Positions 16,505 through 25,092 of a DNA stretch of 64,000 nt are shown here, in pieces (within the stretch, counting starts at the first letter, position 1; each line of letters opens with the position of its first letter). The DNA lies in the NCBI RefSeq assembly GCF_009664835.1, contig NZ_CP045929.1, forward strand, positions 4,526,001 through 4,590,000, read 5' to 3'. The stretch is from Allosaccharopolyspora coralli (GTDB lineage Bacteria > Actinomycetota > Actinomycetes > Mycobacteriales > Pseudonocardiaceae). The notes beneath the pieces are model-generated. The model was not told the DNA's origin, did not search any database, and was given only the letters and a program-made list of their open reading frames with translations. Position numbers and translations under genes: made by a program.

Positions 16505-16590
16505 TGGAACGTGGGTGGGTCGTCCAGTACCGCAGCCCCGGTTCGCGCCTCGCCGCATTGGCCGACGAACGCCCGTTGCCCAATGCATTC
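16505..16590. repeat. Dispersed element between convergent genes
   Basis: Contains CCAGTACCGCAGCCCCGGTTCGCGCCTCGCC, partly matching 1668-1690, and CAATGCATTCTCA next to the stop codon of the CHAT gene. Same layout as at 1648: convergent genes with the element touching the minus-strand TGA. Confidence 0.6.
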
Positions 16591-19221
16591 TCAGCGCCCC
16601 CCGTGTCCGAGGCAGAGGAACCCGGACTCGTCGTGTTCGGTCTGCGCCCGCGCCAGCGCCGTCGCGGGCGTCGCGCCCGCGCGGAGCTCACGGTGCAGTG
16701 ACACCATCACCGCGGCGGTCCGCTCGTCGGGAACGGGGACGACGCTGGCGATGACCGTCACGGTGCCCCGGGACAGCAGGATCGCCGCGAGTCCGCTCAG
16801 CTCGTCGCCGCGGCTGACCGTGGAACATCCGGCCTCACACGCCGACAGCACCACGGTGGTGGGCGAGCGGTGCAGGCGGTTCAGGTCGTGGCCGTAGAGC
16901 GGACCGTCGGCGACACCGATCGAGGACAACAACGGCTGGTCGTCGCGAAAGGTGCCGTGTGCTGCGATGTGCGCGACGGACGCGCCGTCCATCGCCGCAC
17001 GTACTCGTTCCGCGGTGGCGTCCGCGCCGATCATCAACCTGCCGCCGTGGGCGGACTGCAGCGCCGTGACCTCTCGCGTCGCGTGATCGAGCCCCGGTCC
17101 GGCCACCCATACCGCCGACCCGCGGGACGCCTGCCTGGCGTCCTCGGCCGCGCGTCGCCAGCACCGCAGCGACGGTGCCACGACGACGCTGCGCCCTCGA
17201 CAGGCGGGCAGTCGGTTCCACGCGAGCAGGTGCAGCGGCCCGGTCGGTACCACCACGAGGGCTCGGTCCCGGAGTTCGTCGAGCACCGGACCGAGCACTT
17301 GCTGCTGGATCGTCTCCGCGCAACGCCGGGCGCCGTCCGCGAACTCGGCGACGACCCGAGGAGAGATCGACCTGGCCTGCCGACTCAGCAGCTGCCGCAG
17401 CCGCGGCACTTCTGCTGCGACCTCGTCCACCGAACCCACACCATGGCAACGGATTCGACCGTCCACTACGGATACGAGCATCAGCTGTCCATCGTGGATC
17501 GTGTAGCTGACCAGTACCGAGCCCCCCAGTTCCGCGACGATCTCACGGAAGTCGAGGTCGACACGGGCCGGCCCGGCCGTTCCCTCCACCACGAGCGCCC
17601 GGTCTCGAACTCGACGTTCCAACGACGCCACTCTCGAGTGGGCGGCACGCACCTGCTCCGCGTCGCCGAATCCCGAGGCAGCCACCGCGGCACGCAACTC
17701 GACGAGCGCGCTCCGCAGCGCCGGACCCGACGGTGGCGACAACGGGCGGGGGCTCAGCGCACAGGCACGGTGCTGTTCAGCCCACCGCAAGACGAGCTCG
17801 GCGTCCCCGCTGCGCACGGCGGCGCGAATCGCGCAATCGGCCAGCTCCGCCAGCAGTCCGAAGGTCCGCACCCGGAGTTCGAACGACGCGATCGCCGTCG
17901 CGTACCCGTCGACGATGTCGAACGCGCGCAGGCACGCCCCGAACACCGGTCCGAGATCACCCCGGTCACCGGCGTCGATCTCCGCCACCAAAGCCTGCGC
18001 CCACCACGCGACCATGCGGTGCGCGACCGGCGCTGCCCTGTCCTCTCGCGCCGACGCCGCCGACGTCAACAACGCACGAGCCGTGCCGTGCCTGCCGGCC
18101 CGCCATGCTGCCCGTCCCGCCGCCAACGACAGTTCGGCCGCCTCGGCAGTCCACCCGTGCGCCTCGGCTGCCAGCGCCGCGCGCCGCGCCGCGACCAGCG
18201 TCCAGCGAGAGTGGACACCGGTCGCGATCTTGGCCTGCCACCACCGGACGCTCGCCAACGCGGCCCATCCCGGCCGCCGATGTGCCCGGAACGAGCGCCG
18301 TGCCCGCCCTGCGGCAGCGAGTGTCGTCTCACGATCCCCGTCGCGCAGTGCACAGGCGGCGAGCGCCAGCTCGGTCTCGGCGAGACGGAGCGTGCGCCCG
18401 TTCCGGGACAGTATCCGAGCAGCTCGCTGCATCTCCTTCGTCGCTCGGCAGGTCAGCCCCGCCGCGGCGAGCGCCTCCGCACGGTCGACGAGCACCTCCG
18501 GACGTGCCGAGGTGTCCAGTCCCGACGTGATCGCCTCGTCGAACAAGCGCAGAGCACCGACGAGATCACCCGCGCGCAGCGCGACACACCCACGGTTGTG
18601 CCTGCACGCCGCCGCACGTTTGTGCCGCCCGGCGTCGCGCAGCAGCTGTTCGGCAGCCGCCAGATCCGCTTCCGCTTCCGCGGGCCGGTTCCGGTACAGC
18701 CACGACAAGCCGCGCCCGACGAGCGCGTTCGCCTCCCAGCGTCGATCGCCGTGCCGTCGCAGGTCGGGCAGCACCCGCCCGAGTGCGGTCACGGCTTCCT
18801 CGAACTCGTCGGCCTGCACATGCGCGAGTCCCCGTAGGCACGTCAGACGCACCCGGTCGTGGCCGTCGAGTTCGGGGGCGGCGGCGTCGAGCTGAGCCTG
18901 GCACGCCGCGACGTCCCCGCCTTCGAGTTCGATCCACGCCAACGTCACCCGCTGCTGCGCGCCTCGTCTCGGCATCCCGAGCCGGGTAGCCGTCGCGATC
19001 CCCGCCACCACGTGCCTGCGGGCCTCGGCGAGCTCGCCGCGCTCGACCAGTGCCAGGGCCGCGACGTGTCGCGCGAGTACGTGCCGTTCCCCGGACACGG
19101 CGCGGGCGTCGAGCCACGGCCGGACACCGGTGAGCGCGGCGTCCGGTTGGCGCACCGCACGGTCCAACCAGTCGACCTCCGCAGCCGCTTCCACGAAGCC
19201 GGTGCTCAACAGACCAACCAT
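16591..19221 (-). CDS. TPR-CHAT caspase-like protease
   Basis: 876 aa, cytosolic. Residues 1 to about 560 are tandem helical TPR-type repeats (for example EEAVTALGRVLPDLRRHGDRRWEANALVGRGLSWLYRNRPAEAEADL). The C-terminal ~280 residues are a CHAT domain: SVAHIAAHGTF holds His755 and TTVVLSACEAGCSTV holds Cys795, the caspase/separase-type dyad, followed by DELSGLAAILLSRGTVTVIASVVPVPD. Both catalytic residues are present, so protease activity is expected. ATG 19221 overlaps the preceding gene by 16 bp. It is the last gene of a four-gene operon with a subtilase and an ECF sigma factor. The partner or substrate is unknown; a protease-activated stress or conflict response is an inference. Confidence 0.9.
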   Translation of the reverse strand: MVGLLSTGFVEAAAEVDWLDRAVRQPDAALTGVRPWLDARAVSGERHVLARHVAALALVERGELAEARRHVVAGIATATRLGMPRRGAQQRVTLAWIELEGGDVAACQAQLDAAAPELDGHDRVRLTCLRGLAHVQADEFEEAVTALGRVLPDLRRHGDRRWEANALVGRGLSWLYRNRPAEAEADLAAAEQLLRDAGRHKRAAACRHNRGCVALRAGDLVGALRLFDEAITSGLDTSARPEVLVDRAEALAAAGLTCRATKEMQRAARILSRNGRTLRLAETELALAACALRDGDRETTLAAAGRARRSFRAHRRPGWAALASVRWWQAKIATGVHSRWTLVAARRAALAAEAHGWTAEAAELSLAAGRAAWRAGRHGTARALLTSAASAREDRAAPVAHRMVAWWAQALVAEIDAGDRGDLGPVFGACLRAFDIVDGYATAIASFELRVRTFGLLAELADCAIRAAVRSGDAELVLRWAEQHRACALSPRPLSPPSGPALRSALVELRAAVAASGFGDAEQVRAAHSRVASLERRVRDRALVVEGTAGPARVDLDFREIVAELGGSVLVSYTIHDGQLMLVSVVDGRIRCHGVGSVDEVAAEVPRLRQLLSRQARSISPRVVAEFADGARRCAETIQQQVLGPVLDELRDRALVVVPTGPLHLLAWNRLPACRGRSVVVAPSLRCWRRAAEDARQASRGSAVWVAGPGLDHATREVTALQSAHGGRLMIGADATAERVRAAMDGASVAHIAAHGTFRDDQPLLSSIGVADGPLYGHDLNRLHRSPTTVVLSACEAGCSTVSRGDELSGLAAILLSRGTVTVIASVVPVPDERTAAVMVSLHRELRAGATPATALARAQTEHDESGFLCLGHGGR

Positions 19222-19685
19222 TCCGCGACGGCGGGCTCGGCGCCAGCAGGACGCAAGACCACGCTGATCGGCCCCCTCGGCACGTCCTCCACCGCGAACG
19301 CGCCGTACGGGTCGAGCACCGCAGCCCGCTCCCCTCCCGGATGACGCAACGCGACGTCGCCCGAGGTCACCCCCTGTCCTGCCCGGCTGACCACCACGCC
19401 ACTCGCCCGGTAGGAGCCCGGCAGCGTGGGCACGAGATCCAGTTCGACCAGCCGACCCGGCATCAGGAACGTCAGCACCCGCGACTCGGCGGCACGCGCC
19501 GCGGTACGGGTGGGCACCCGTTCCTCCGCCGAGTCTCCGACCAGTTCCAGCGCACCGGCACCGGCGGGCCGAGCCGCGACGTCGAGAGCCGCGTAGGCCG
19601 CCTGAGCGCGATGGGGCGGAGCCGGATCGGTCTGCTCGAACCACGCCCGCAATGCACGGAGTTCCGCGAACTTGGCGTCGCTCAT
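19206..19685 (-). CDS. Small beta-rich protein between sigma factor and CHAT protease
   Basis: 159 aa, ATG 19685 overlaps the sigma factor stop as ATGA, and its own end overlaps the CHAT start. The N-terminal helix (KFAELRALRAWFEQTDPAPPHRAQAAYAALD) is followed by a beta-rich part with LVELDLVPTLPGSYRASGVV and a C-terminal VLDPYGAFAVEDVPRGPISVVLRP, the pattern of carboxypeptidase-regulatory or SpaA-like beta sandwiches. No membrane segment, so it is not a classical anti-sigma factor. The tight overlap suggests it works directly with its neighbours, perhaps as sigma regulator or protease adaptor (inference). Confidence 0.7.
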   Translation of the reverse strand: MSDAKFAELRALRAWFEQTDPAPPHRAQAAYAALDVAARPAGAGALELVGDSAEERVPTRTAARAAESRVLTFLMPGRLVELDLVPTLPGSYRASGVVVSRAGQGVTSGDVALRHPGGERAAVLDPYGAFAVEDVPRGPISVVLRPAGAEPAVAEWLVC

Positions 19686-20353
19686 CCCGCAGCCTCCCCG
19701 GTCACACCGTGCGCGAGCAGGTGAGTCCGCAGTTGGGCCAGGCACCGGGCCCGTTTCGGCCCGACCGTGCCGCGCGCCATCCCCAGCGCCTCGCCGACCT
19801 GCGCGTAGCTCATCTCCGGTGCGCAGGCGACGATGCGCAGGAGCTGCTGGCAGCGGCCGGACAGTTCGGCGAACGCGTGCCCCACCCTGGACGCCGTCCA
19901 CGACCGGAGTACCTGCTGTTCGGGGCCGTTGACGGCGTCGGGCACGTCCGTGGCGGCGCCGTCGATTCCCGTCGGGGACTCGCGACGTCGTGCCTTGCCC
20001 AGTCGGATCGCCTCCCGGCGCGCGGTCGTCACCAACCACCCTGTGAGCGCTGCCGGTTCTCGGAGGCGACGGACGTTCTCCGCCAGCAGCAACCAGGTGA
20101 CCTGCTCCACGTCCTCGGCGTCGGACCTGCTCAACCCGTAGGCGCGCGCCACTGACCACACCAAGGGTCGATGCACGTCGACGACCTCCCGCCACGCGCG
20201 GGCGTCACCCCGCGCGGCGCGCTGCAGCAGCTCGCCGGCGGATCCGGCGTTTGCAACCTCGTGCACGGCTCCTGCCTCCTCTCCCGATCCCGAAAGCTCG
20301 CCGTGCTCGGCGAATCCGGAAGTAAGAGGGACGGGAAGCGGGAAAGGATTCAC
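19682..20353 (-). CDS. ECF-type RNA polymerase sigma factor
   Basis: 223 aa from GTG 20353. Region 2: WREVVDVHRPLVWSVARAYGLSRSDAEDVEQVTWLLLAENV, with the DAEDVxQ core. Region 4: ELSGRCQQLLRIVACAPEMSYAQVGEALGMARGTVGPKRARCLAQL, the helix-turn-helix for -35 recognition. It begins 10 bp after the subtilase stop and overlaps the next gene by 4 bp, so it belongs to the operon. No membrane anti-sigma gene is adjacent. It probably controls this operon itself or a stress set (inference). Confidence 0.9.
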   Translation of the reverse strand: MNPFPLPVPLTSGFAEHGELSGSGEEAGAVHEVANAGSAGELLQRAARGDARAWREVVDVHRPLVWSVARAYGLSRSDAEDVEQVTWLLLAENVRRLREPAALTGWLVTTARREAIRLGKARRRESPTGIDGAATDVPDAVNGPEQQVLRSWTASRVGHAFAELSGRCQQLLRIVACAPEMSYAQVGEALGMARGTVGPKRARCLAQLRTHLLAHGVTGEAAG

Positions 20354-20363
20354 CGCGTCCGCA

Positions 20364-21482
20364 TTACCGCCCGAACGGGTAACGTCGCCGCGCGACCGCC
20401 AGTGCGTGTGCGGGCGTACCGCCTTCGTGCAGACCTCTGGCGACCTCGGCGGCGACAGCGGGAGCGGCGAACGACGTCCCGCTCCACCGAGCGAAGCCGT
20501 AGTCGCGCTCCGCCGAACCGGCGATCATCCGAACGTGACTGCTGGCCACTGCCTCACCCGGCGCCGCGGCGTCGACCCACGGCCCGGTGTTCGAGAACCC
20601 GGCCGTGGCACCGTCGCGACCGGTGGCGGCGACCGCCAGGACCTCGGGCAGTGCGGCGGGCCAGAACGGTCGCTCGCTGCTCAGGTTGCCGGCAGCCGCG
20701 ACCGTCGCGGAGAAGTCGCTCAGTTCGGTAGCCAGGACGGGCGGGCACGTGTCGTCGGCGGTGTGACATCCGGCCGTGAGGACGACGACGTCGATCCGCT
20801 CGCCACGGGCCGCGGCTCCGGTACGCAGCGCCCGAAGGCCGCGCGCGACGGTGAGATCGTCGGTGAAGCCGAGCGAGGACAACGCCCGCTCCGCCCGGAC
20901 GACGACGCCGGGAGCATGCTGGAGCAGGATTCCGGCGACGAACGTCCCGTGCCCGGCCTGACGGTCCTGACCTGCGTCGTCGTCGGCGTCGAGCCGCTCT
21001 CTGACCGGTTCGAACCAGACGCGGTCGGCGAACCACGGATGCGGGTCCAGACCTGTGTCGAGCAGGCCGACCCGCACGGGTGGATCCCACACGGTGTCCT
21101 CCGGTTCGGGCACCGACGGTGCAGGCCGTGCTTCGGCGCCGGTCCCGAACAGCACCGGCGTCCCGAACAACACGGGCGAGCCGAGGTGCACATGGTTCGG
21201 TGCCGCACCCACCTCCCGCGCGATGTCGATGCAGTTGCGGTGCTCGGAACTGCGCAGCCGCAGCGTGGCCGTCGACGTGGCGTCGTCCGACTCCACGGTG
21301 TCCACCCACCGACGGAGCCGCTCGACCACGGGTTCGACACCGTCCGGGCCGACGAGCAGCTGTCCACGGCGGACAAGACACTCGCCGGGCCCACCGGCAT
21401 CGTGCAGGTACAGGTCGTCGGCGTAAGGGCTCCATCGCTCCACGAGTTCGCCGAGCGTGACTCGGCCGTCATATCCATCCAC
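20364..21482 (-). CDS. S8 family serine peptidase (subtilase), no export signal
   Basis: 372 aa from GTG 21482. The catalytic triad is complete: Asp142 (VGLLDTGLDPH), His178 (QAGHGTFVAGILL) and Ser337 (WSGTSFAAP); the oxyanion Asn is in VAAAGNLSS. There is no signal peptide or membrane segment, and the first 130 residues are not a recognised pro-domain. This is the first gene of the subtilase-ECF-159aa-CHAT operon, so two different proteases are made together inside the cell. A cytosolic subtilase paired with a CHAT protease suggests a proteolytic cascade (inference). Confidence 0.88.
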   Translation of the reverse strand: MDGYDGRVTLGELVERWSPYADDLYLHDAGGPGECLVRRGQLLVGPDGVEPVVERLRRWVDTVESDDATSTATLRLRSSEHRNCIDIAREVGAAPNHVHLGSPVLFGTPVLFGTGAEARPAPSVPEPEDTVWDPPVRVGLLDTGLDPHPWFADRVWFEPVRERLDADDDAGQDRQAGHGTFVAGILLQHAPGVVVRAERALSSLGFTDDLTVARGLRALRTGAAARGERIDVVVLTAGCHTADDTCPPVLATELSDFSATVAAAGNLSSERPFWPAALPEVLAVAATGRDGATAGFSNTGPWVDAAAPGEAVASSHVRMIAGSAERDYGFARWSGTSFAAPAVAAEVARGLHEGGTPAHALAVARRRYPFGR

Positions 21483-21816
21483 AAGGGACAGCTAGCTCAC
21501 GACCGGACGATCCACAACGGACACGCCGCGGCACGAACCGGCGATCACCTGTCCGGTCAGCGCGACGCGCCGGAGGCTCCACTGCGGACACGCCGAAGCG
21601 AGTTCGGAACTCACCTGTCCGGCGCTCGCGAACACGTAGGGTGGTGTAGCACGATGTCCCCATCACGCACCGAGCACGCTCGGGCCTTCACGGCTCGGCA
21701 GGGGCGTGAGCGGGCTCTGAGTGGTTGCAGCACGGACACGGGTGCGCCGCGACGCGGCCACCGGCAGAATGAGCGTCCAGGGGTGGACGCCACGAGGTCG
21801 AACAGGACGGGCGGTG
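21483..21816. other. Intergenic region upstream of the subtilase operon
   Basis: 334 bp between the divergent subtilase operon and the small exported protein. I see no convincing gene or clear -35/-10 pair. TAGGGT at 21637 and several CCGGAxAGxT-like words are present. It should hold the promoter of the operon. Confidence 0.3.
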
Positions 21817-22254
21817 ATGACGGTGTTCGGGTTCTGCGCGTGGCGCGGGTTCCGGACACTGCGCGCCCTGCTGCTGCGGGCAGCGTTCGTGGCGGGCCTG
21901 ACCGCCGTCACTCTGTTCGGCGTCCAGGTCGCTGCTCCTGCGGCACCGGATGTGTCCGATCGGACGCAACAGACTCAGGAGCAACTCGCCGTCCCTGCTG
22001 ACTCGAGCCCGTCCGACCACGGACAGAGTGAACCGCCCCTGCTCGAGGCCAACGCCCCGGCCCACTACGCTCCCTGGGCTTCGCACAGCACACCGGCCAC
22101 ATCCGTCACGTACACCGAGACCGCGCAGCGAGTGCTCGGCGCCTTGCCCGTGCACCTCACCGCGCCCACCGCGGGTCCCGCGCACACCGGCTTCACCGAC
22201 GCGCAGGTGTTGGCCGGAACCGTCGCGACCGAGCCATCGGTCTCTCCCGACTGA
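21817..22254 (+). CDS. Small putative exported protein
   Basis: 145 aa from ATG 21817 (GTG 21814 possible). The N-terminus TLRALLLRAAFVAGLTAVTLFGV is hydrophobic with preceding Arg, like a signal anchor or signal peptide ending at VQVAAPAAP. The rest is low-complexity, Pro/Ala/Ser/Thr-rich with no domain recognised. It is divergent from the subtilase operon, and a functional link is only possible. Confidence 0.45.
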   Translation: MTVFGFCAWRGFRTLRALLLRAAFVAGLTAVTLFGVQVAAPAAPDVSDRTQQTQEQLAVPADSSPSDHGQSEPPLLEANAPAHYAPWASHSTPATSVTYTETAQRVLGALPVHLTAPTAGPAHTGFTDAQVLAGTVATEPSVSPD

Positions 22255-22297
22255 TCTCGCCCGGGACCGCCGTTCTCGGGGCACACCGTCCGAGCCT

Positions 22298-22319
22298 GCG
22301 ACGACTCGTCGTCGCAGCG
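22298..22319. terminator. Small hairpin between convergent genes
   Basis: CTGCGACGA and TCGTCGCAG pair as a 9-bp stem with a 4-nt loop. It lies in the 273-bp gap between the exported-protein gene and the 3' end of the MocR gene. There is no T-tract; nothing else seen in the gap. Confidence 0.35.
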
Positions 22320-22527
22320 ACGCCGATCCGCTCGACTGCGCCTGGGCGGATCGGACGGGGCCTCCACCGTCGACGTCGTGGCGCGCGGTCGCTACGCACC
22401 GGCCGAGCGGTGGCGGGAGCCCCGCCCGCCTCGGCTTCCGCATTGCCCCTGCGGGCCGAGGCACCACGGAGCCGTCTTCCGGCACGACGAGGGGCCGTGC
22501 CGGGAGCGGCTCCGTCTCGTGCCCCAC

Positions 22528-23970
22528 TCACATCACGGGGAACTCGACGGACGACACCCCGGACCGGAGTGCGTCGCGCGCTCGCGCGAGCCGCGCGACA
22601 CCGTCTTCGAGCTGTTCCGGCGGCAGCGTGTACGGCAGCCGCAAGAATCGCTCCAGGTTTCCGTGCGCGGCGAAGTGCATACCCGATCCAATGTGGACAC
22701 CATGTTGTTCCGCTATGACAGCGAGTTTTCCGCCGACGGGGACACCCAGGTCGCACCACAGGGACAAGCCACCGCGAGGGACCTGAAATCTCCACTCTGG
22801 ACAGTGGGTTCCGAGTAGTTCGACCAGTCGATCACGTCGCGCACGCATCTTCTCCCTGCGGCGTCCGAGCACGGTGTCGGCGTCGGCGAGCAGCTCCGCG
22901 AACACGACCTGTTCGAGCACCGGCGTACCGAGATCACCGGCGACCCGCGTCGCAGCGATTCGCTGCAGGATGTCCTCGGACGCACGCACCCAGCCGATCC
23001 GCAGCCCACCCCAGAACGACTTGCTCGCGGAACCGACCGTGATCACACGTTCCTCGGCGAACGCCGCCATCGGTAGCGGCTGCGCCACACCGTCGAGGTC
23101 CATGTCGACCAACGTCTCGTCGACGACGGCCGATGTGCCGTTCCGTCGCAACGCGGTACCGAGCCGCTGCCTGCCTGCTTCGTCCAGGCGTGCGCCTGTG
23201 GGGTTCTGGAAGTCGGGGATGAGGTAGGCCAGCCGGGGAGCCGCCTGCCGCAAGGTCGCCTCCACCGCGTCGAGATCCCACGAGCCGTCGACCATCGGCA
23301 CCCCGACCGTGCTCGCTCGCAGGCCCCGGACCGCCTCCAGCGCGTTCGGGTACGTCGGATGTTCCACGAGCACGCGCTCGCCAGGGGCCACCAGCGCCCG
23401 CAACGTCAGGCTGAACGCGTGCTGGGCGCCGCTGGTGACGAGGATCTGGTGCGGACCGGTCGGCAGACCCCGTCGTGTGAAACGTTCCGCGAGTCGCTCC
23501 CGGAGTCGGAGCAGGCCACGCGGATCGTAGCCCGATCCCGGATACAGCTCGGCGAAACGGGGACGCGCCCGATCCAGTGCGTCATCGAGCTCCGGAGGTG
23601 CGCACGGCGTCGCTTGCGCCATGTTCAGTGCGCCCTCCCCGGACGGACCGAAGAGACCGGTCACGGCACCTTCGCCGTCGCCGCCGGAGGGGACCGTGAT
23701 CCACGAGCCGGCTCCTCGGCGACTCGCGACGAGATCATCCTCGCGCAAGAGCTCGAGTGCTCGCACCACGAGGGTGCGGCTCACGCCGAGCGAGGACGCG
23801 AGATCCCGCTCGGCAGGCAATCGAGTCGCAGGCGCGAGGACGCCGTCGAGGACGAGCCTCCGTAGCGCCCGGTGCAGCTGCTGCGACGACGCGGCCGCTC
23901 CGGCGGTCCACTCACCCAGCAACTCGGCGACCTTACGGCCCTGAACGTGGCGCACCGCTGACGTCATCAT
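22528..23970 (-). CDS. MocR-type GntR/aminotransferase transcriptional regulator (YczR-like)
   Basis: 480 aa. N-terminal GntR winged helix (LHRALRRLVLDGVLAPATRLPAERDLASSLGVSRTLVVRALELL, about residues 32-95). C-terminal fold-type I aminotransferase domain with FQNPTGARL, the PLP Lys in VGSASKSFWGGLRIGW and the C-terminal Arg region. MocR proteins sense PLP-linked ligands and usually control a divergent gene. Here that gene is a YczE-type membrane protein, a well-known actinobacterial pair. Confidence 0.9.
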   Translation of the reverse strand: MMTSAVRHVQGRKVAELLGEWTAGAAASSQQLHRALRRLVLDGVLAPATRLPAERDLASSLGVSRTLVVRALELLREDDLVASRRGAGSWITVPSGGDGEGAVTGLFGPSGEGALNMAQATPCAPPELDDALDRARPRFAELYPGSGYDPRGLLRLRERLAERFTRRGLPTGPHQILVTSGAQHAFSLTLRALVAPGERVLVEHPTYPNALEAVRGLRASTVGVPMVDGSWDLDAVEATLRQAAPRLAYLIPDFQNPTGARLDEAGRQRLGTALRRNGTSAVVDETLVDMDLDGVAQPLPMAAFAEERVITVGSASKSFWGGLRIGWVRASEDILQRIAATRVAGDLGTPVLEQVVFAELLADADTVLGRRREKMRARRDRLVELLGTHCPEWRFQVPRGGLSLWCDLGVPVGGKLAVIAEQHGVHIGSGMHFAAHGNLERFLRLPYTLPPEQLEDGVARLARARDALRSGVSSVEFPVM

Positions 23971-24032
23971 GAGTCCAATAATGCCAAATTGGCTCTCGCT
24001 ATCAAGTCCAATGAGGGACTAGAACAGACAGT
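23971..24032. promoter_or_regulatory. Shared MocR/YczE control region
   Basis: The word AGTCCAAT occurs twice in direct orientation (about 23972 and 24006), 34 bp apart, and CCAAT at 23974 forms an inverted pair with ATTGG at 23989. AGTCC/GGACT is also inverted around the second copy. Paired direct repeats are the usual MocR operator design. Confidence 0.55.
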
Positions 24033-24674
24033 GTGACTGCTGTGGATCTGTCTCCGATGTCAATCAGAGTGCGCCCCGCTGCCCGCCTCGTGCAGCTCAT
24101 CACCGGGCAGGCCCTCTTCGGCGCCAGCATGGCGCTCATGGTGCGCGGGCAACTGGGCCTCAATCCGTGGGACGTCCTGCACCAGGGGCTCGCCGGACAC
24201 CTCGGCTGGACGTTCGGAAACATCACCGCCCTCACCGGCGTGGTGGTCCTGATGCTGTGGCTTCCGTTGCGGCAGCGCCCTGGACTGGGCACGCTCACGA
24301 ACGTGATCGTCATCGCGCTGACGGTGGACGCGGTGCTCGCGACGGTTCCCCCGATGACGACGCTCCCGAGCCAGATCGTGCTGCTCGCGAGCGGCGTGGT
24401 CCTCAATGGATTCGCGACCGCTGTGTATGTCGGCGCCCGACTCGGACCCGGCCCGCGCGACGGGCTCTTCACCGGTCTGCACGCACGCACCGGATGGCCG
24501 GTACGGATCGTACGCACCGGGATCGAGATCGTGGTGCTCGCGGCCGGTTGGCTCCTCGGCGGCACGATCGGCGTCGGCACGGTGCTGTTCGCGTTGGCGA
24601 TCGGGCCACTCACGCAGCTGTTCCTTCCGTTCACGACCGTGCGGGGGCCCGCACCGACCTCGGTAGACGCATGA
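24033..24674 (+). CDS. YczE/YitT-type membrane protein
   Basis: 213 aa, about six hydrophobic segments starting with LVQLITGQALFGASMALMV. GLNPWDVLHQGLA and GPRDGLFTGL are the repeated family motifs (N/D-P-W-D and PRDGL). Membrane protein of unknown substrate, tied to the divergent MocR regulator. GTG 24033 is the start used. Confidence 0.85.
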   Translation: MTAVDLSPMSIRVRPAARLVQLITGQALFGASMALMVRGQLGLNPWDVLHQGLAGHLGWTFGNITALTGVVVLMLWLPLRQRPGLGTLTNVIVIALTVDAVLATVPPMTTLPSQIVLLASGVVLNGFATAVYVGARLGPGPRDGLFTGLHARTGWPVRIVRTGIEIVVLAAGWLLGGTIGVGTVLFALAIGPLTQLFLPFTTVRGPAPTSVDA

Positions 24675-25092
24675 ACGAATGCCTCCACGCGGTCACCAGT
24701 GCCACCGCACCCCCACTTGTGGGTGAATCTTGCGGAAAAAGATCGCCTCCCCTAGAGACAATCCAGGTACCAACTAGTAACGTTCTCAACGTCCACCTGA
24801 CCCCCAGGGGTGGATGTGGCGCCCCCGCACTCCCGGTGACCCCCAGGCCGGTCGAGCGCGGGGGCGCTCCCATTCGACACCCTCTCACCTGCAAAAACCG
24901 CCACGAGCTGGACTACATGCAGCCTATTCGGCTAGCCCGTTCGAGGTGACACTCAGCGAGAAACGGGTTCACTCGGACGCGCCCCGAGACCGCTCCGGGA
25001 AGACCCTTACGCCCGCTTCCCGCCCCTCACAGGGGCTGTAACACTGTGACGGGAACGGACGATGGGCTAGGCCGAGTCGAAAACCCGTACGG
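24675..25092. other. Non-coding gap with G/C-rich hairpins
   Basis: 418 bp between convergent genes. TGACCCCCAGG occurs at 24798 and again at 24837. GCGCCCCCGC (24819) pairs exactly with GCGGGGGCGC (24858), enclosing a smaller hairpin. GGGAAG/CTTCCC pair around 24997-25023. No gene is visible. It may hold terminators for both genes or a structured RNA. Confidence 0.45.

Noticed and set aside
14204-16588. Long minus-strand frame across the aminotransferase and DUF445 genes
   Set aside because: It reads through two well-supported genes and shows only Arg/Gly/Pro-rich translation.
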